Position numbers and translations under genes: made by a program. The notes below the pieces were generated by a model that searched no databases, was not told where the DNA came from, and saw only the letters and a list, made by a program, of their open reading frames with translations. Positions 35,543 through 47,184 of a DNA stretch of 64,000 nt are shown in pieces; position 1 is the stretch's first letter; every line of letters starts with the position of its first letter. The DNA comes from Mytilus galloprovincialis (lineage: Eukaryota > Mollusca > Bivalvia > Mytilida > Mytilidae): assembly GCF_965363235.1 (NCBI RefSeq), contig NC_134844.1, forward strand, positions 55,362,872 through 55,426,871, written 5' to 3'.

Positions 35543-35945
35543 GTCTAAAGCCCCAGTCAGACTGTCACGTTTTACTACGTTATTTTGAAAGCTAGGTTTC
35601 ACTAGGTGTGTGCTACGGTCTTATCACGTTTTGCTACGTATACATAAGTACGTGTAGACCCACGTTTCCACCACATATTGATACGTTTTGAAACGCAGTC
35701 AGCACGTTTTGTTACGTTCTGCTAAGCTTTGATACGTCTTTACTAGGTTTCTACTTCGTTTCAATTTTCGCTACGTTTGTAGTTGAATTTTGCAAATACG
35801 GGGCAGGAACAAATGATCACTACGTTTTTTAACATTTCTTCTACGTTTCGATACGCTTTGTTACGTATACTCCCGTTTCGCTACGCTTTCAAAACGTAGT
35901 AAAACGTAGTTCTTGAAACGTGACAGTGTACTTGGGGCTTTAGAC
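35543..35945. mobile_element. Inverted-repeat element packed with CGTTTCGCTACG-type motifs, 403 bp
   Basis: The ends GTCTAAAGCCCCAGT and ACTTGGGGCTTTAGAC are reverse complements apart from one base, and the inverted match continues inward as ACTGTCACGTTT. Inside, variants of ACGTTTTGCTACGT and CGTTTCGATACG recur at least ten times at irregular spacing. No open frame; probably a non-autonomous DNA transposon whose sub-terminal motif has multiplied. Confidence 0.75.
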
Positions 35946-36409
35946 AAGTCACGGTATATATAAGTAAGGATTATCCGATAGAGAACGTATTTCGTCAAGT
36001 TGTCACACGTTAAGGGCATATATACGAAACAATTAGAAATCATTCGTTGATTTATGCTTGAAATTTTGGTAGAGGGTCAATTTCGATGTGAACTTTTGAA
36101 ATATGCAAAGAAACATATACCTTCATGACTTACTTTTTGAGATAATTTGGTTCGAAAGCATATTTGAAGGGAAAACCCTGAAATTTCATAAAAATGGGAC
36201 TTTTAAGGAAAATTACAATACTTTTGAACGAACAGTGTTTTTTGTTAAATATTCCCTTGATCCATGCATGACATGACCATTCTGTAACAAGAGCAAAGTT
36301 AAACCAAATTATTATTTTATGAATTTACATTACTATTAGCGAAATACAGAAATTGACAATATTTTTACGTCTATTCAAAAGTGCACAAAACATTCGATCG
36401 TTGATTTTT

Positions 36410-36615
36410 TGGGGTTTATAATTGCTTCTCGTTTTTGTTAATAGATAAGACCATTTGGTTGTCCTGTTTGAATTGTTTTACAATAGTCATTTTTTGGACC
36501 CTTGATAGCTTGCTGTTTTTTCCGTACTTTGACCTATAATTGTTAAAGTTTTGCACATTGTGACTTTGATGAAGAGTTGTCTCATATGCGCTCATACCAC
36601 ATCTTCTTAATTTAT
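36410..36615 (+). repeat. Family B repeat, reverse orientation
   Basis: TTTTTGTTAATAGATAAGAC, CCATTTGGTTGTCCTGTTTG, GAGTTGTCTCATATGCGCTC and ATACCACATCTTCTTAA. Same order as 30415-30690. Confidence 0.7.
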
Positions 36616-36734
36616 ATACATTTTGTCGACATGGCTACGTACACGTTTTGCTTAAAAAATCCCTAATTTTATCTTAACTATTATTTTAAAATATCAAAAA
36701 TATCTTTAATTCTTTATAGTTTTATTGCAATAGT

Positions 36735-37185
36735 TATCAAAGGTACCAGGATTATAAGCTAATACGCCAGACGCGCGTTTCGTCTACATAAGACTCATCA
36801 GTGACGCTCAGCTCAAAAAAGTTATAGAGCCAAACAAGTACATAGTTGAAGAGCATTGAAGACCCAAAATTCCAAAAAAAATGTGCCAAATACGGCTAAG
36901 GTAATCTATTCCTGGGATAAGAAAATCCTTAGTTTTTTTTCGAAAAATTCAAAGTTTAGTTACAGGGAATTTATAAAAATGACCAAATAATTGATATTCA
37001 TGTCAACACCGAAGTGCTGACTACTGCGTTGGTGATACACTCGGTGACGAAACGTCCACCAGCAGTGGCATCGACCCAGTGGTGTAAACAGTTATCAAAG
37101 GTACCAAGATTATAATTTAATACGCCAGACGCGCGTTTTCGTCTACATATTTATAAGACTCATCAGTGAAGCAAGTTATTTATGA
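36735..37185. repeat. Dispersed repeat, family H
   Basis: Two copies of GTTATCAAAGGTACCA(G/A)GATTATAA with TACGCCAGACGCGCGTTT and AGACTCATCAGTGA (about 36735 and 37088) flank a unit containing the GTCAACACCGAAGTGCTGAC block. A short relative with ACGCCAGACGCGCGT is at 58430-58490, and the inner block recurs at 22697-22795. Directly downstream of the ependymin-related gene on its strand. Confidence 0.7.
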
Positions 37186-37239
37186 AGCATATGGTAGGTA
37201 GAACTAATTTTTGTATCATAGTAATAATTAATATTTACT

Positions 37240-40200
37240 CTAATAGTACTTTTCCGTACATACTTGTATGTGTATAGAATTCTTCTTACAAAATGATGGA
37301 ATTTGAAATATCTCAGGATCTATAGGCCCTGCTGTAACGTTCTGGTACAAGTTAACGGTCATAACAAAATCTGAAAAACATGAAAATGATAAAGAAGGAA
37401 AGCAGAAATGACTTACTTCATTTCAAGTGAAAGATCGTATAACAATCGTCTTGAAATCCGATATATTTGTTTTAATCCTTATTTTTCTAAAACTTATTTT
37501 CAGATTCAAAAGTAGGCATACAGGAAAATGTGGGGTACACGTCAAATTGGCGTCAAATTGACTCAATAAGACAGAACCACAACGAGACACAAAACCCAAG
37601 ATGCATTTTTTAGAGGTGACAATACGGTCTTTAACAATAGACCAAACTTGCAAAGTGTCTCACCATTCAAAATCTCCATATCTTAATGTTGTAATTAAAA
37701 TCACTATAAACCCATTATGACTCTTAAAGAAATTAGTACAAATTGACTGGCATTTTTTTTCCCTGCTTAGTCTGTTTTATTTTATATATTTTCCGGGAAT
37801 ACTATGTCTTTGTTTTTATGTTTATCGTGGTACGTGTTAGTATCACGTGGTTAGTATCAAACCAGATTAAAATAAACTAGAACACACCCGTGATATCGCG
37901 GGTCCGTGACTGAATTAAAGTATATAAATATGCGCAAGCCTTATTTCAGTATTATTATTGTCATCTGATAAAGTCATGCTGATTATAAGATACACAGTTT
38001 TCTCTGCTTTCAAATCATCTTTCTGTTTGAACCCGTCGAACTGGAACTGTGATTAGTATTCGTTTTGTTATCTTAATACTACAATAGGTAACAATTTGAC
38101 AATGGTTGATAGAATTTAGTAGTGTCAACCCTGTGATTATGACCAAATAGCATAGTCCTAAATACACCATTTGGTGGTGCGCCTGTCAGATGCGGAACGT
38201 ACAGTTAAGGTAATAGGTAACAGGTGAATATACTATTGGTACCGGTATCGGACTCGCCACGGAACTTCTTAATTATTGGCAATATTAATTACTTGGAAAA
38301 CAAAAGGGCCTGGAGTGGTGTAATTTTTAATCTACACCTTTGTACTATATTAGTTACATATAAAGTTGAATTCTTTGATTCGTCGTTTTTACGTGATGAC
38401 GGCTGACAAATTGGACCTCGTTATTTTAGTATTATAGATAAGGGATAGTATCGAAAGCAAAGTCATCAAACATGACACAACACAGCTTCTTTTTATCAAC
38501 GTTCATTTTTTCCGACTTTCGAGATATTAAAAATATTCAAGCTGTTTGTTTTTTCTTTACAATAACCAGAAAGAAGTCTCGAAATAAGTATTGATATGGA
38601 GTCACAGGCACTTGTTTCTATCCATACGAAGGTCGACTATCCATATAAATTCTATTTATATGGATAGTCGACCTTCGTATGGATAGAAACAAGTGCCTGT
38701 GCATGGAGTATTTAGATGCTAGTGAACTCCAACTTCTACTGTTTACATTACCATATGTAGGTTTATCCACTAGTGCAGATGCCGAAACCGGGATACAGTC
38801 TTTTTGTGTAAGTGTGACTCGATGTATGCTTGTATTCCCAATCTTCATAAACCAGACATCAACTGGTTCGTTGATAAGCATTTGAGAACTGAGGTGTGAA
38901 GCAGAATCTGAAATCCAAAATAAAATACCCTATAGCAGGCGTTATACATAGATGGGCGTTTTTCAATAAAAACGTACTTTCTTGTCCCAGCCACTTTAAA
39001 AAAAAATGTGTTTGATCTTTGCAAGTAATTTGTGCAGTCAGTACATTGAATTAGATTTAACATTTTTAAGCAAAGACACAGTTTATTTTTTAGAGGGATT
39101 GATCAGATATTGATTCCTGAATGGTCCAAAACAACCAAATTGGCATGTCCCTAGACCGCCTGTTCAACATTCATACTCTAAAATATCGTAAAAAAAATGT
39201 AGAAATAAATGTTATTTTTACTTAATACAAGTTCTTTAATAATTCAAAAGTATGTTTAGAGCCAACATATTTTAATAAACAGCTTTTAACATAGGATTGT
39301 TAATTTCAGAAGGGGTGTCCCTGACAAAATGTCCACTACGAAACGAAGTCATTAAAATTTGCTAATAAACAGTTTTATAAAATCAATGTAATTTTTGTTT
39401 GCAAGAGATATAAACATTAGGGTCTTACAAAAGAAGTGATGCTTTTACAACGGCAATTAAATTGTTGGTAAGAAAAATTCAGCACATCAAATGGACCAGA
39501 GTGATACCGTATTTTTGTTAATGTCCACTACGAAACGGGTGAAATCTCCTTCAGTATCTGGTTTCAAAATTATGAAAAAAATATCAGTGTACAGCTTTAT
39601 ACATGCTTTGATGAATACAGTCAGTCTTGTTACTATTGCGATATAGGGATTGTAGGGAAAAATAAAACATGTGAATATGTCCGCAACGAAACGGTCGCCT
39701 AAGAAACAAGTATGGGAGAAAAACGTTTCGTAGTGGACACTACCACTACCATACAGTCTTTTTTTACTCTTTTTTCAATAATATTCGTGCAAAACAAATA
39801 ACAAGGGTTAGTTTCGTGTAATTTGTATTATGTTTGTATTAACATAGAATAGGGTTGATGTCAACTATGAAACTTTCTGTCCACTACGAAACGGTTTTGT
39901 CACCTACGAAACGCATCAAAATGTCCACTACGTAACATAACTATCATTTTAGAGAGTATTTAAGATTGCACTTTTTGTTTACAAACAGGTCTATAATAGA
40001 GGTATTCAAAATAACTCTTGAAATTAAACTCAAGTTGATTTTCCATTTTTTTAGGTCTGAAAGTTACGCTTTTATTGAAAAATGCCCATATATATGAATA
40101 TGAAGTTAACCGTTATAGGCGAATCGGTGGCGGATGCAGGGGGCGGGCCCCCTATTGTGGGAAATATTTGGTTGATTATATAGGGAATCACTGAAGCAGT

Positions 40201-41619
40201 CTGCCCCCACCTTTTATGTAAGTTTCTGGATCCACCACTGTAAAAGTAATGAAGAAACACCATACCGTTACCATCACTAACAACAATTAATTTGAGGACA
40301 CGTATGTCTTCTTTTTACAAACGTGTAAGAATAGTTGTTCACTGTGCAGATAATTTGCATGGTTGACTGTACAAATTGCAAGCTATGTTTTTAGGTTGTT
40401 CAGTGAGCTCTTACGTGAAAACTTTCGTTCGGCATGCAATTTAATGAAGATATGTACCAAGTTTCAGGTTTAAGTGACCACAACTTCATGGAAACTACAT
40501 AAACTATCATTAACACGGATATACCAGACAAACGAACGGACGGGCGACAGTATGGCAATAAAACATACTGCCCATTTCTATCGAACGCCAGCCAGATATT
40601 TAAAAAAAAATGTATAGTAAGGCAATGCAACTCAACGCTATTCTCCTGAGAAAAGGGAGGTCGATCAGATTACTCTGTCATTAACTTATATTAAAAACAT
40701 TTAGCCAAAAAAAACCATATTATAGATTCAAACCTGGTACACAAGGTGAAGGTATATCTTCAGTTAAGTCTGTTGTTGTACAGTTCTTCCCCTCAATGGT
40801 CCATGTCTTTTTCTACGTAAGTCAAGGTATAAACTTTTGTAGTAAATATATATATACGGACAAATATTAAACAGGATATTTTTGTATAAAGATACAAAAT
40901 TATATCATTAAAATATATGGTGTGTCTTAAGAAATAATTCTGTCTTTGTTTTATAATTTATATTTTAAAAAGCGTTATTAAGATATGACCATTTTCATGA
41001 AATCCAATCTGCAGATTGATAAATAAACTCAACTGAAACTGCGGAATCAAACTAACTATCGGTTTTTATGTTGATTTTTTTTTATATCAAAAGCAAACAT
41101 TCCCCCCCCCCCCCCCCCTATAAAGCAACAATGTATTCAAAAACTCAATGTTGAATTTGCTTCCCCCTTGTATACACGCATGCAGTTACACAAGAATATG
41201 ACGACGAACATATGGATCTTATAACTAATATGTAGATCTTAAACCAATCAAAAAGAATTGTATCTAGAATGACACATATCACTATGCTTATAAATGTTCA
41301 AATATACAAGACAAATACTTACTAAATTATAATCCATTATCTGTTTGATATGCGTTATAACAGGCTGATCGCCAGTCTCGTTTGTCACTGTCTGTACAGA
41401 AGCTATCTTCTTGTTTGGGAAGTCATAATACACTCTGTTGTCCACTTCACTTAATCCGTAAAAGTCGGCATCTATATTGTATTCTCCGACCACTTGGGCC
41501 ACCGCAGATGTCCATTGTTTTGGTCCACAGCATCGTGAGAAGGCATGTGCCGAACAAGCAAAAAAGCCTATGAACAAAATGGCAGAGAATACTGCGGTCA
41601 TTTTGTACATTGTTTGCAT
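37240..41619 (-). CDS. Ependymin-related secreted glycoprotein, four exons, 220 aa
   Basis: Minus-strand exons 41619-41323, 40812-40734, 38907-38752 and 37370-37240, all GT/AG; intron phases 0, 1, 1; 663 nt. The signal peptide runs to about residue 26 (ends SAHA). The mature part starts SRCCGPKQW and has the family's spaced cysteines C30, C31, C110, C123, C163, C205 and C215. Family lines are KTWTIEGKNC (101-110), PSPCVP (120-125), VWFMKIGN (143-150) and the ending ITAG/VTAGPIDPEIFQIPSFC type (189-205). Four N-glycosylation sequons are seen (N80, N109, N150, N188). Ependymin-related proteins are secreted or lysosomal lipid- or glycan-binding proteins with many mollusc paralogues; the ligand here is unknown. 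M4 or M7 could also be the start. Introns 2 and 3 carry repeats and a perfect hairpin, but the frame is intact. Confidence 0.88.
37876..38437. repeat. Dispersed repeat, family G copy
   Basis: AGAACACACCCGTGATATCG at the start and TTGGACCTCGTTATTTTAGT at the end, as at 16086-16735, but lacking that copy's internal repetition. Lies in intron 3 of the ependymin-related gene. Confidence 0.72.
38603..38701. repeat. Perfect hairpin, 48-bp arms, 3-nt loop
   Basis: Arms 38603-38650 and 38654-38701 are exact reverse complements, with TCT as the loop; the arm core is CTATCCATACGAAGGTCGAC. It is in intron 3 of the ependymin-related gene, 50 bp past the exon 3 donor on that strand. A related imperfect hairpin is at 43448-43550. 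It could be a young foldback element; a hairpin RNA is possible but not shown. Confidence 0.85.
39331..39940. repeat. Irregular array of GTCCACTACGAAACG motifs
   Basis: The 15-mer GTCCACTACGAAACG occurs at 39331, 39523 and 39879, with variants GTCCGCAACGAAACG at 39679, the reverse complement at 39724-39738, CACCTACGAAACG at 39901 and GTCCACTACGTAAC at 39923. The DNA between is unrelated and of variable length. Intron 2 of the ependymin-related gene. Function unknown. Confidence 0.7.
40120..40250. repeat. Family M small repeat
   Basis: CGGTGGCGGATGCAGGGGGC at the left and CTGGATCCACCACTGTAA at the right, with TATAGGGAATCACTGAAGCA inside. Near-complementary ends. In intron 2 of the ependymin-related gene. 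Confidence 0.72.
41103..41118. repeat. Poly-C tract
   Basis: About 16 C in a row in intron 1 of the ependymin-related gene. Length uncertain. Confidence 0.8.
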
Positions 41620-42109
41620 TGGGTGAATTATGGAGCAAGGATAAATTTCTGATGTTATAATAAGATAAATTTATCACAGATTTGTTGATTTGTATATGTC
41701 ATTTTCTTTTTATCGCCCAATAATGTTTATTTTGTGTAGGTTTAAAAAGATAAAGCAAAATTGATATCGCATTGTAATATATTTCAACGACCCCAGCAGT
41801 ATAGACAAACAGCTAATAATCGGAAAAAAAAGAACCGGAAAACTGTTTACTATGCAACTAAACTATCATAAAAGAAAAAAAAAACCAAAGGATATTGGGT
41901 TTCCATCCATGACACTAAATTGGTACACATACAAGCAAAACAACACAGAAAAGGCAAAATAACAGCAGTTTGCTGTTCTTTATCTCAAAGTCGTAATGAG
42001 GCCCTCAACACTGAGCGAAAGAATCATGCACCTCTTCAAAAAGTCGTAATATTATTGATCGGGTCGGTATTCAAAAAAGCTTTGCTACTGAATGACAAAT
42101 ATACCTTGA

Positions 42110-42310
42110 AAGATGGACGAAAGATGCCAGAGGGACATTCAAACTCATAGATATAGAAAATAAACTAACGTGGATTAAAAAGAAAAAGACCATCAGACAA
42201 ATAATAGTACACAAGACACAACATAGAAAACTATTTAAGATTAAGCAAAACGAACCCAATCAAAAACTAGGGGTGATCTCAGGTGCTCCGGAAGGGTAAA
42301 CAGATCACAG
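42110..42310 (-). repeat. Dispersed repeat, family E, inverted copy
   Basis: On the minus strand GATCACCCCTAGTTTTTGAT, TTTCTATGTTGTGTCTTGTG and ATGAGTTTGAATGTCCCTCT follow the order of 14530-14720. Lies about 500 bp upstream of the ependymin-related start. Confidence 0.72.
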
Positions 42311-42734
42311 AAATTGAAGATTCCTGCTGACTTTCCTTATTTCTTTGTTCAGGTACTGTGGTCAACATTTTGAGTAGTTTGTATTACCTACAAGTACATG
42401 CATGCATAGTGCTTTAGTCACTTTCGTGTGAAGTTATGGAATAAAAAAAAATACACAAACACAAAACAAAAATATAACAGCCAAAAATCTCTAAAGTTCT
42501 GACTACTAGTATCAGAATTCAGACTTAAATGTCTCGGTATATATAAATGATATATATGAGAGAATTATTTTACCGTACATTTCCACACTGCACCACAACT
42601 GATAATACTAAATCGCTTAAATTTCTTGCACAAAACTTACGCATACTTATATTAACAATAATTCTGTAGTGACCCGTGTAAGCGGGTGCATATTAGTGTA
42701 TACATAGATGTAATACCCACATAACATCTATGGT

Positions 42735-43010
42735 GTATAGCAGTGGTGGATCCAGAACTTATCATAAAGGGGGAGGCGCTGCATGACTGACCTAAAAAGG
42801 GGGGGGGGGCTCCAGTCATGCTTCAGTGATTCCCTATATAATCATCCAACTTAGTTTCATTCAATCATGTATATTACTAGTATATAGAAAGTCCCTGATA
42901 AATGGATAACATTGATTAATAAGTCCCAACCTGGTGGATTCCGTTTATTATGGGGGGGGGGGGCTTTTTTTGTCTATTCAGTTTGGACACCGGGGACTCC
43001 ACTGTAAGTA
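42735..43010. repeat. Family M repeats, two adjacent pieces
   Basis: AGCAGTGGTGGATCCAGAAC followed by CTTCAGTGATTCCCTATATA, then a second block with TAAGTCCCAACCTGGTGGAT, a poly-G run and GGACACCGGGGACTCCACTG. Probably overlapping or nested copies of the small GGATCC(G/A)CC family. Confidence 0.6.
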
Positions 43011-43447
43011 TTCTTCATATTTTCATTCTGTATTTTTAATCCACTTTTCTTTACAAGGATTTTAAAACTTTACAAACCAAATTCTTTATAGATTTATATA
43101 GAAGAAAACACAATACGGATTTCATTTGCCCGTCAGACATTCTTATATTGTAATCCTTATCACGTGTTTATTACTGGTTCAAAACTTTGAATATTGAGTG
43201 ACACAGGAACCAGAAGATGCCAAATTTCAATCTTTGTTCCAAAAGTACTGAGAATTATCTGTGTTTTCTTCTAAATCTTTCAATCAATTTCACAACGGTT
43301 AATATCCTAAGGTAAAAATATGGTAGTCGACTTTGGTATATTTTTTACCCGTTATTGATAGGATTTCAAACTCCTGTGGTTTGAGTTAATTAATCTTTAC
43401 TTTTTAAGAGATGATGAAAATAATGTCCAGATAACATTATTAGCATG

Positions 43448-43550
43448 CCGTCTGCTGAGGCACATGCAGTGCACTTGTTTAAACGTTGATAGTAGGTCTT
43501 CCCATGGATAGAAACAAGTGCATGAAGTGCCTGTATGCTGAGGGATGAGA
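43448..43550. repeat. Imperfect hairpin related to 38603-38701
   Basis: GAGGCACATGCAGTGCACTT on the left pairs with AAGTGCATGAAGTGCCTG on the right. The inner TGGATAGAAACAAGTGC is identical to part of the perfect hairpin in the ependymin-related gene. An older member of the same foldback family. Confidence 0.55.
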
Positions 43551-43925
43551 ATTTAAAAAAAATATACTAGATTAGGACATGTAGGATCAGGGTTTCCCCG
43601 GTATCAGGTTCCGTTCGCGCCCAATATACTATAGCACCCGTCATATAGGCACGTTTGCCTCGGAGGTCTGTTCTCACTCTATGCAATCGCACACTATTTT
43701 TAATCAAATTCCAGTTGAATTATCATGATTATTAAAAAAATCATGGTTGTATTCGTTGTTAACCACGTTGGGAACAAACCCTATATTTATAGATGGTGTT
43801 TATTAAACATGTTATACATGTTATATACCTGTTAAGAGGTATAAAATTATCTCTCTATAGAGGGGTATTTTTGTTAAGACTGGATATAAAGCAAAGTAGG
43901 GCAGCTTTGGCATTGTCTAGTTATG

Positions 43926-44429
43926 TTAGTCCGAGATTACTCTGACGTTCAACGGCTGTTTTGCCAGACAAGCTGGGGCCGTTGGACGTCAGAGCTCGTC
44001 CCATATCAAAAACTGGATATTTGCTCACCCAAAATAGATGCGCTGCTTCGTCGGTTCTGGTGCCGATTGAGGGCCTTGGAATTATATAAATCGGGCATCA
44101 ATCTGTTCATTTTTCATTTATCTCTTCATTTATCATGTTTATGTAAGTTTCACCTACCTGCCAACCTTTATTTTTCCATATTTTAACAGTTTTCACAGAG
44201 ACCCATCGATTTCTGCATTTTGACAAATGGACGTCAAGTTACAAGACAGTTCGTGGCCTCGAGACTCAAATATGCAAATATTTATATTTTTTTCACCTCC
44301 TTTATAGGAGATAGAAGCCAACCACGATTTTTCACCTCCTGTACAGGAGATTGGTATTAAGCATTTAGTTACGACCACGATAACAATCGGAAGCTCTCGA
44401 ACTTGGACGTCAGAGTAATCTCAGACTAA
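43926..44429. mobile_element. Inverted-repeat element, 504 bp
   Basis: The left end TTAGTCCGAGATTACTCTGA and the right end TCAGAGTAATCTCAGACTAA are reverse complements with one mismatch; the match continues inward as CGT and then fades. A second internal pair GTTGGACGTCAGAG and CTTGGACGTCAGAG is present. An 87-codon frame inside has no transposase feature, so it is a non-autonomous DNA element. Confidence 0.75.
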
Positions 44430-44734
44430 GCTATAAACTATAGAATTATATATATGCATCAATAATTGCACTTAACAAAAAATTAGGATGCCCAGTTTTC
44501 TTCTAAAGTTACAGAACTTTCAATCTAATGTATACCTATCTGAACTCCTGATCAACAACAAAAGGGACACTTGACCCTCAATTTAATGTTAAATCTAACA
44601 AAAAAAATAATACAAAAATGCAGCTATACACTTACCAAAACTCGATAAGAATTACTGTATTTGTAAATATTGCAATATAGATCATGAAATCGTCATTTTG
44701 ACTTCTTAGAACATGAGATTCATCTTCAATAAGT

Positions 44735-45320
44735 TTATTGGATTTAAAGGACAATTTCCTCATTTTTCATTTTTCTGTTTTGAAAAGCTACATCATGTAC
44801 ATGTACATTGTACTTATTATGTTCAAATATTCCCTGAGGTTTGAAGTTTGTTTGGATGAACTTCAAAACCCACTAATTTTAGCAACTGGGTGAGGTGAGG
44901 CTCAGGGGGTTAACTTTCTGTTATTTTTCAAATATTGTATTTATTATTTATTTTGCAGGTGATTTTACAATTAATTTTTGTGTTTTTTAGTGCCTGCACC
45001 AAAGTGACCCAGGTTTTTTTTTTATTCTAATGTCATGAGAACTGTTTTTGCTGTCTAAATCGCCATAATTTTTTCCAAGTCACATAGGTGCATGCAATTA
45101 AATTTTAAGAAACAATGGCCAAAAATTGTTATTTTTCCTTCCTTTGACGTTTTTGATGCCCTTTTACCCCCCTCACCTCACCCATTTTCTGAAGTTAATG
45201 GTTTTGAAGTTCATCCAAACAAACTTCAAACCTAATGGAATATTTTAACGTGATAAGTAACTTTTCAAAACAAAATTTAGAAAATGAAAAAATAGGGGGG
45301 CCAAAAACAGGCCTTATTGT
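44735..45320. mobile_element. Foldback element with long arms
   Basis: AGGTTTGAAGTTTGTTTGGA with TGAACTTCAAAACC near 44838-44872 is exactly matched in inverted form near 45200-45235. The complementarity continues outward, less exactly, through CATTTTTC and GTTTTGAAAAG to both borders. The loop holds CTCACC-rich and T-rich DNA without a frame. Confidence 0.7.
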
Positions 45321-45564
45321 ACCTTGTACTTTCCCTTCTGGATAAAGTTTAAGACTAACTGACTAAGGGCATATATTTTTCTTACTTTTGAATATATTTC
45401 TTCATAATAAGATTTTTCTTTTCTGGACCATCGTAAACTATTTTTTGAAGTAAAAATATGTGAGTTGCCAAAATGATTTTAAACATGTTAAAGTACTATC
45501 TCAACATTAATTATCTATCGGTGATCTATATCAAAGTCAAAGGAAAACGTTTTAAACAGCAGAT

Positions 45565-46830
45565 TTTTGTCGAGCCTGCAACTTTTGTTGCAGAAAGCTC
45601 GACATAGGGATAGTGATCCGGCGGCTACGGCGGCGGTGTTAGCTCACTTCTTAAAAGCTATATATTTTAGAAGGTGGAAGACCTGGATGCTTCATATTTT
45701 GTATATAGATGCCTCATGTTACGAAGTTTCCGTCAGTCACATGTCCATTGTCCTTGACCTCATTTTCATGGTTCAGTGACCACTTGAAAAAAAAGTTAAT
45801 ATTTTTTGTAATGTTAAATTCTCTCTTACTGTAAGTAATAGGATAACTATATTTAGTATGTGCGTACCTTGCAAGGTCTTCATGCCCGTCAGACAGTTTT
45901 CACTTGACCTCAACCTCATTTCATGGATCAGTGAACAAGGTTAAGTTTTGGTGGTCAAGTCCATATCTCAGATACTATAAGCAATAGGTCTAGTATATTC
46001 GGTGTATGGAAGGACTGTAAGGTGTACATGTCCAACTGGCAGGTGTCATCTGACCTTGACCTCATTTTCATGGTTCAGTGGTTATAGTTAAGTTTTTGTG
46101 TTTTGGTCTGTTTTTCTCATACTTTATGCAATAGGTTTACTATATTTGTTGTATGGAATGATTGTAAGGTGTACATGTCCAACTGGCAGGTGTCATCTGA
46201 CCTTGACCTCATTTTCATGGTTCAGTGGTTATAGTTAAGTTTTTGTGTTTTGGTCTGTTTTTCTCATACTTTATGCAATAGGTTTACTATATTTGTTGTA
46301 TGGAATGATTGTAAGGTGTACATGTCCAACTGGCAGGTGTCATCTGACCTTGGCCTCATTTTCATGGTTCAGTGGTTATAGTTAAGTTTTTGTGTTTTGG
46401 TCTGTTTTTCTCATACTTTATGCAATGGGTTTACTATATTTGTTGTATGGAATGATTGTAAGGTGTACATGTCTAGCGGGCAGATGTCATCTGACCTTGA
46501 CCTCATTTTCATGGTTCAGTGGTCAAAGTTAAGTTTTTGAGTTTTGGTCTTTTTATCTAATACTATATCTCATAGGTCAACTATATTTGGTGTAGGGAAA
46601 TATTTTATGATCTATATGTCAGTGGTACAGGTTTTATTTGACCTTGACCTGGTTTTCACGGTTCATTGCTCAGTGTTAAGTTTTTGTGTTTTGGTCTATT
46701 TTCTTAAACTATAAGCAATAGGTCAACTATATTTGTTGTATGGAAGCATTGTTAGCTGTACATGTCTGCCTGGCATATGGTTCAACTGACCTTGACCTCA
46801 TTTTCATTGTTCAGTTAAGTTTATGTGACA
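45565..46830. repeat. Tandem array, 147-bp unit (GACCTTGACCTCATTTTCAT type)
   Basis: It opens with GTCGAGCCTGCAACTTTTGT and its partial inverse GCAGAAAGCTCGACA, then repeats a unit containing TGACCTTGACCTCATTTTCA and CAATAGGTTTACTATATTTG. Unit starts at 46051, 46198, 46345 and 46492 are exactly 147 bp apart and nearly identical; outer units are diverged. A second, older stretch of the same family is at 57885-58430. The short frame at its start is not a gene. It ends about 330 bp before the first visible exon of the TNFR-like gene. Confidence 0.85.
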
Positions 46831-47184
46831 GTCATAATAAAGCTTTATATTTAGGAGTATCAACATAATATCAATGATTAGTAAAGAAGGCGAGACATTT
46901 CAGTGTGTGCACTCTTGTTCTTCTTTTTGTCTGTCTGTCTGTCGGGCGTAAACATGTCACACTGTTATTTGAGAACAACTTATCCAAATTTCATGAACTT
47001 AACATAGTAAATTATATCATGTATATACATTTACATTGTTTATGTATTTTGTTAGCATGGTTAGCAAACTTGCATTTATATATATATTCATTGAATCATA
47101 ATGTAATTGGTTAACACCCTAATATCATGAATATGCTAATTGACTTTTTGTTTTATTTTTCAGAAGAACATTAGATAATTCAGG

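Noticed and set aside
43923-44186. 87-codon frame as a transposase
   Set aside because: It lies within a 504-bp inverted-repeat element, lacks catalytic motifs and starts in the terminal repeat.
45565-46830. CRISPR-like array
   Set aside because: The units are 147 bp long with no short repeat/unique spacer layout, and the organism is a eukaryote. It is a tandem repeat.
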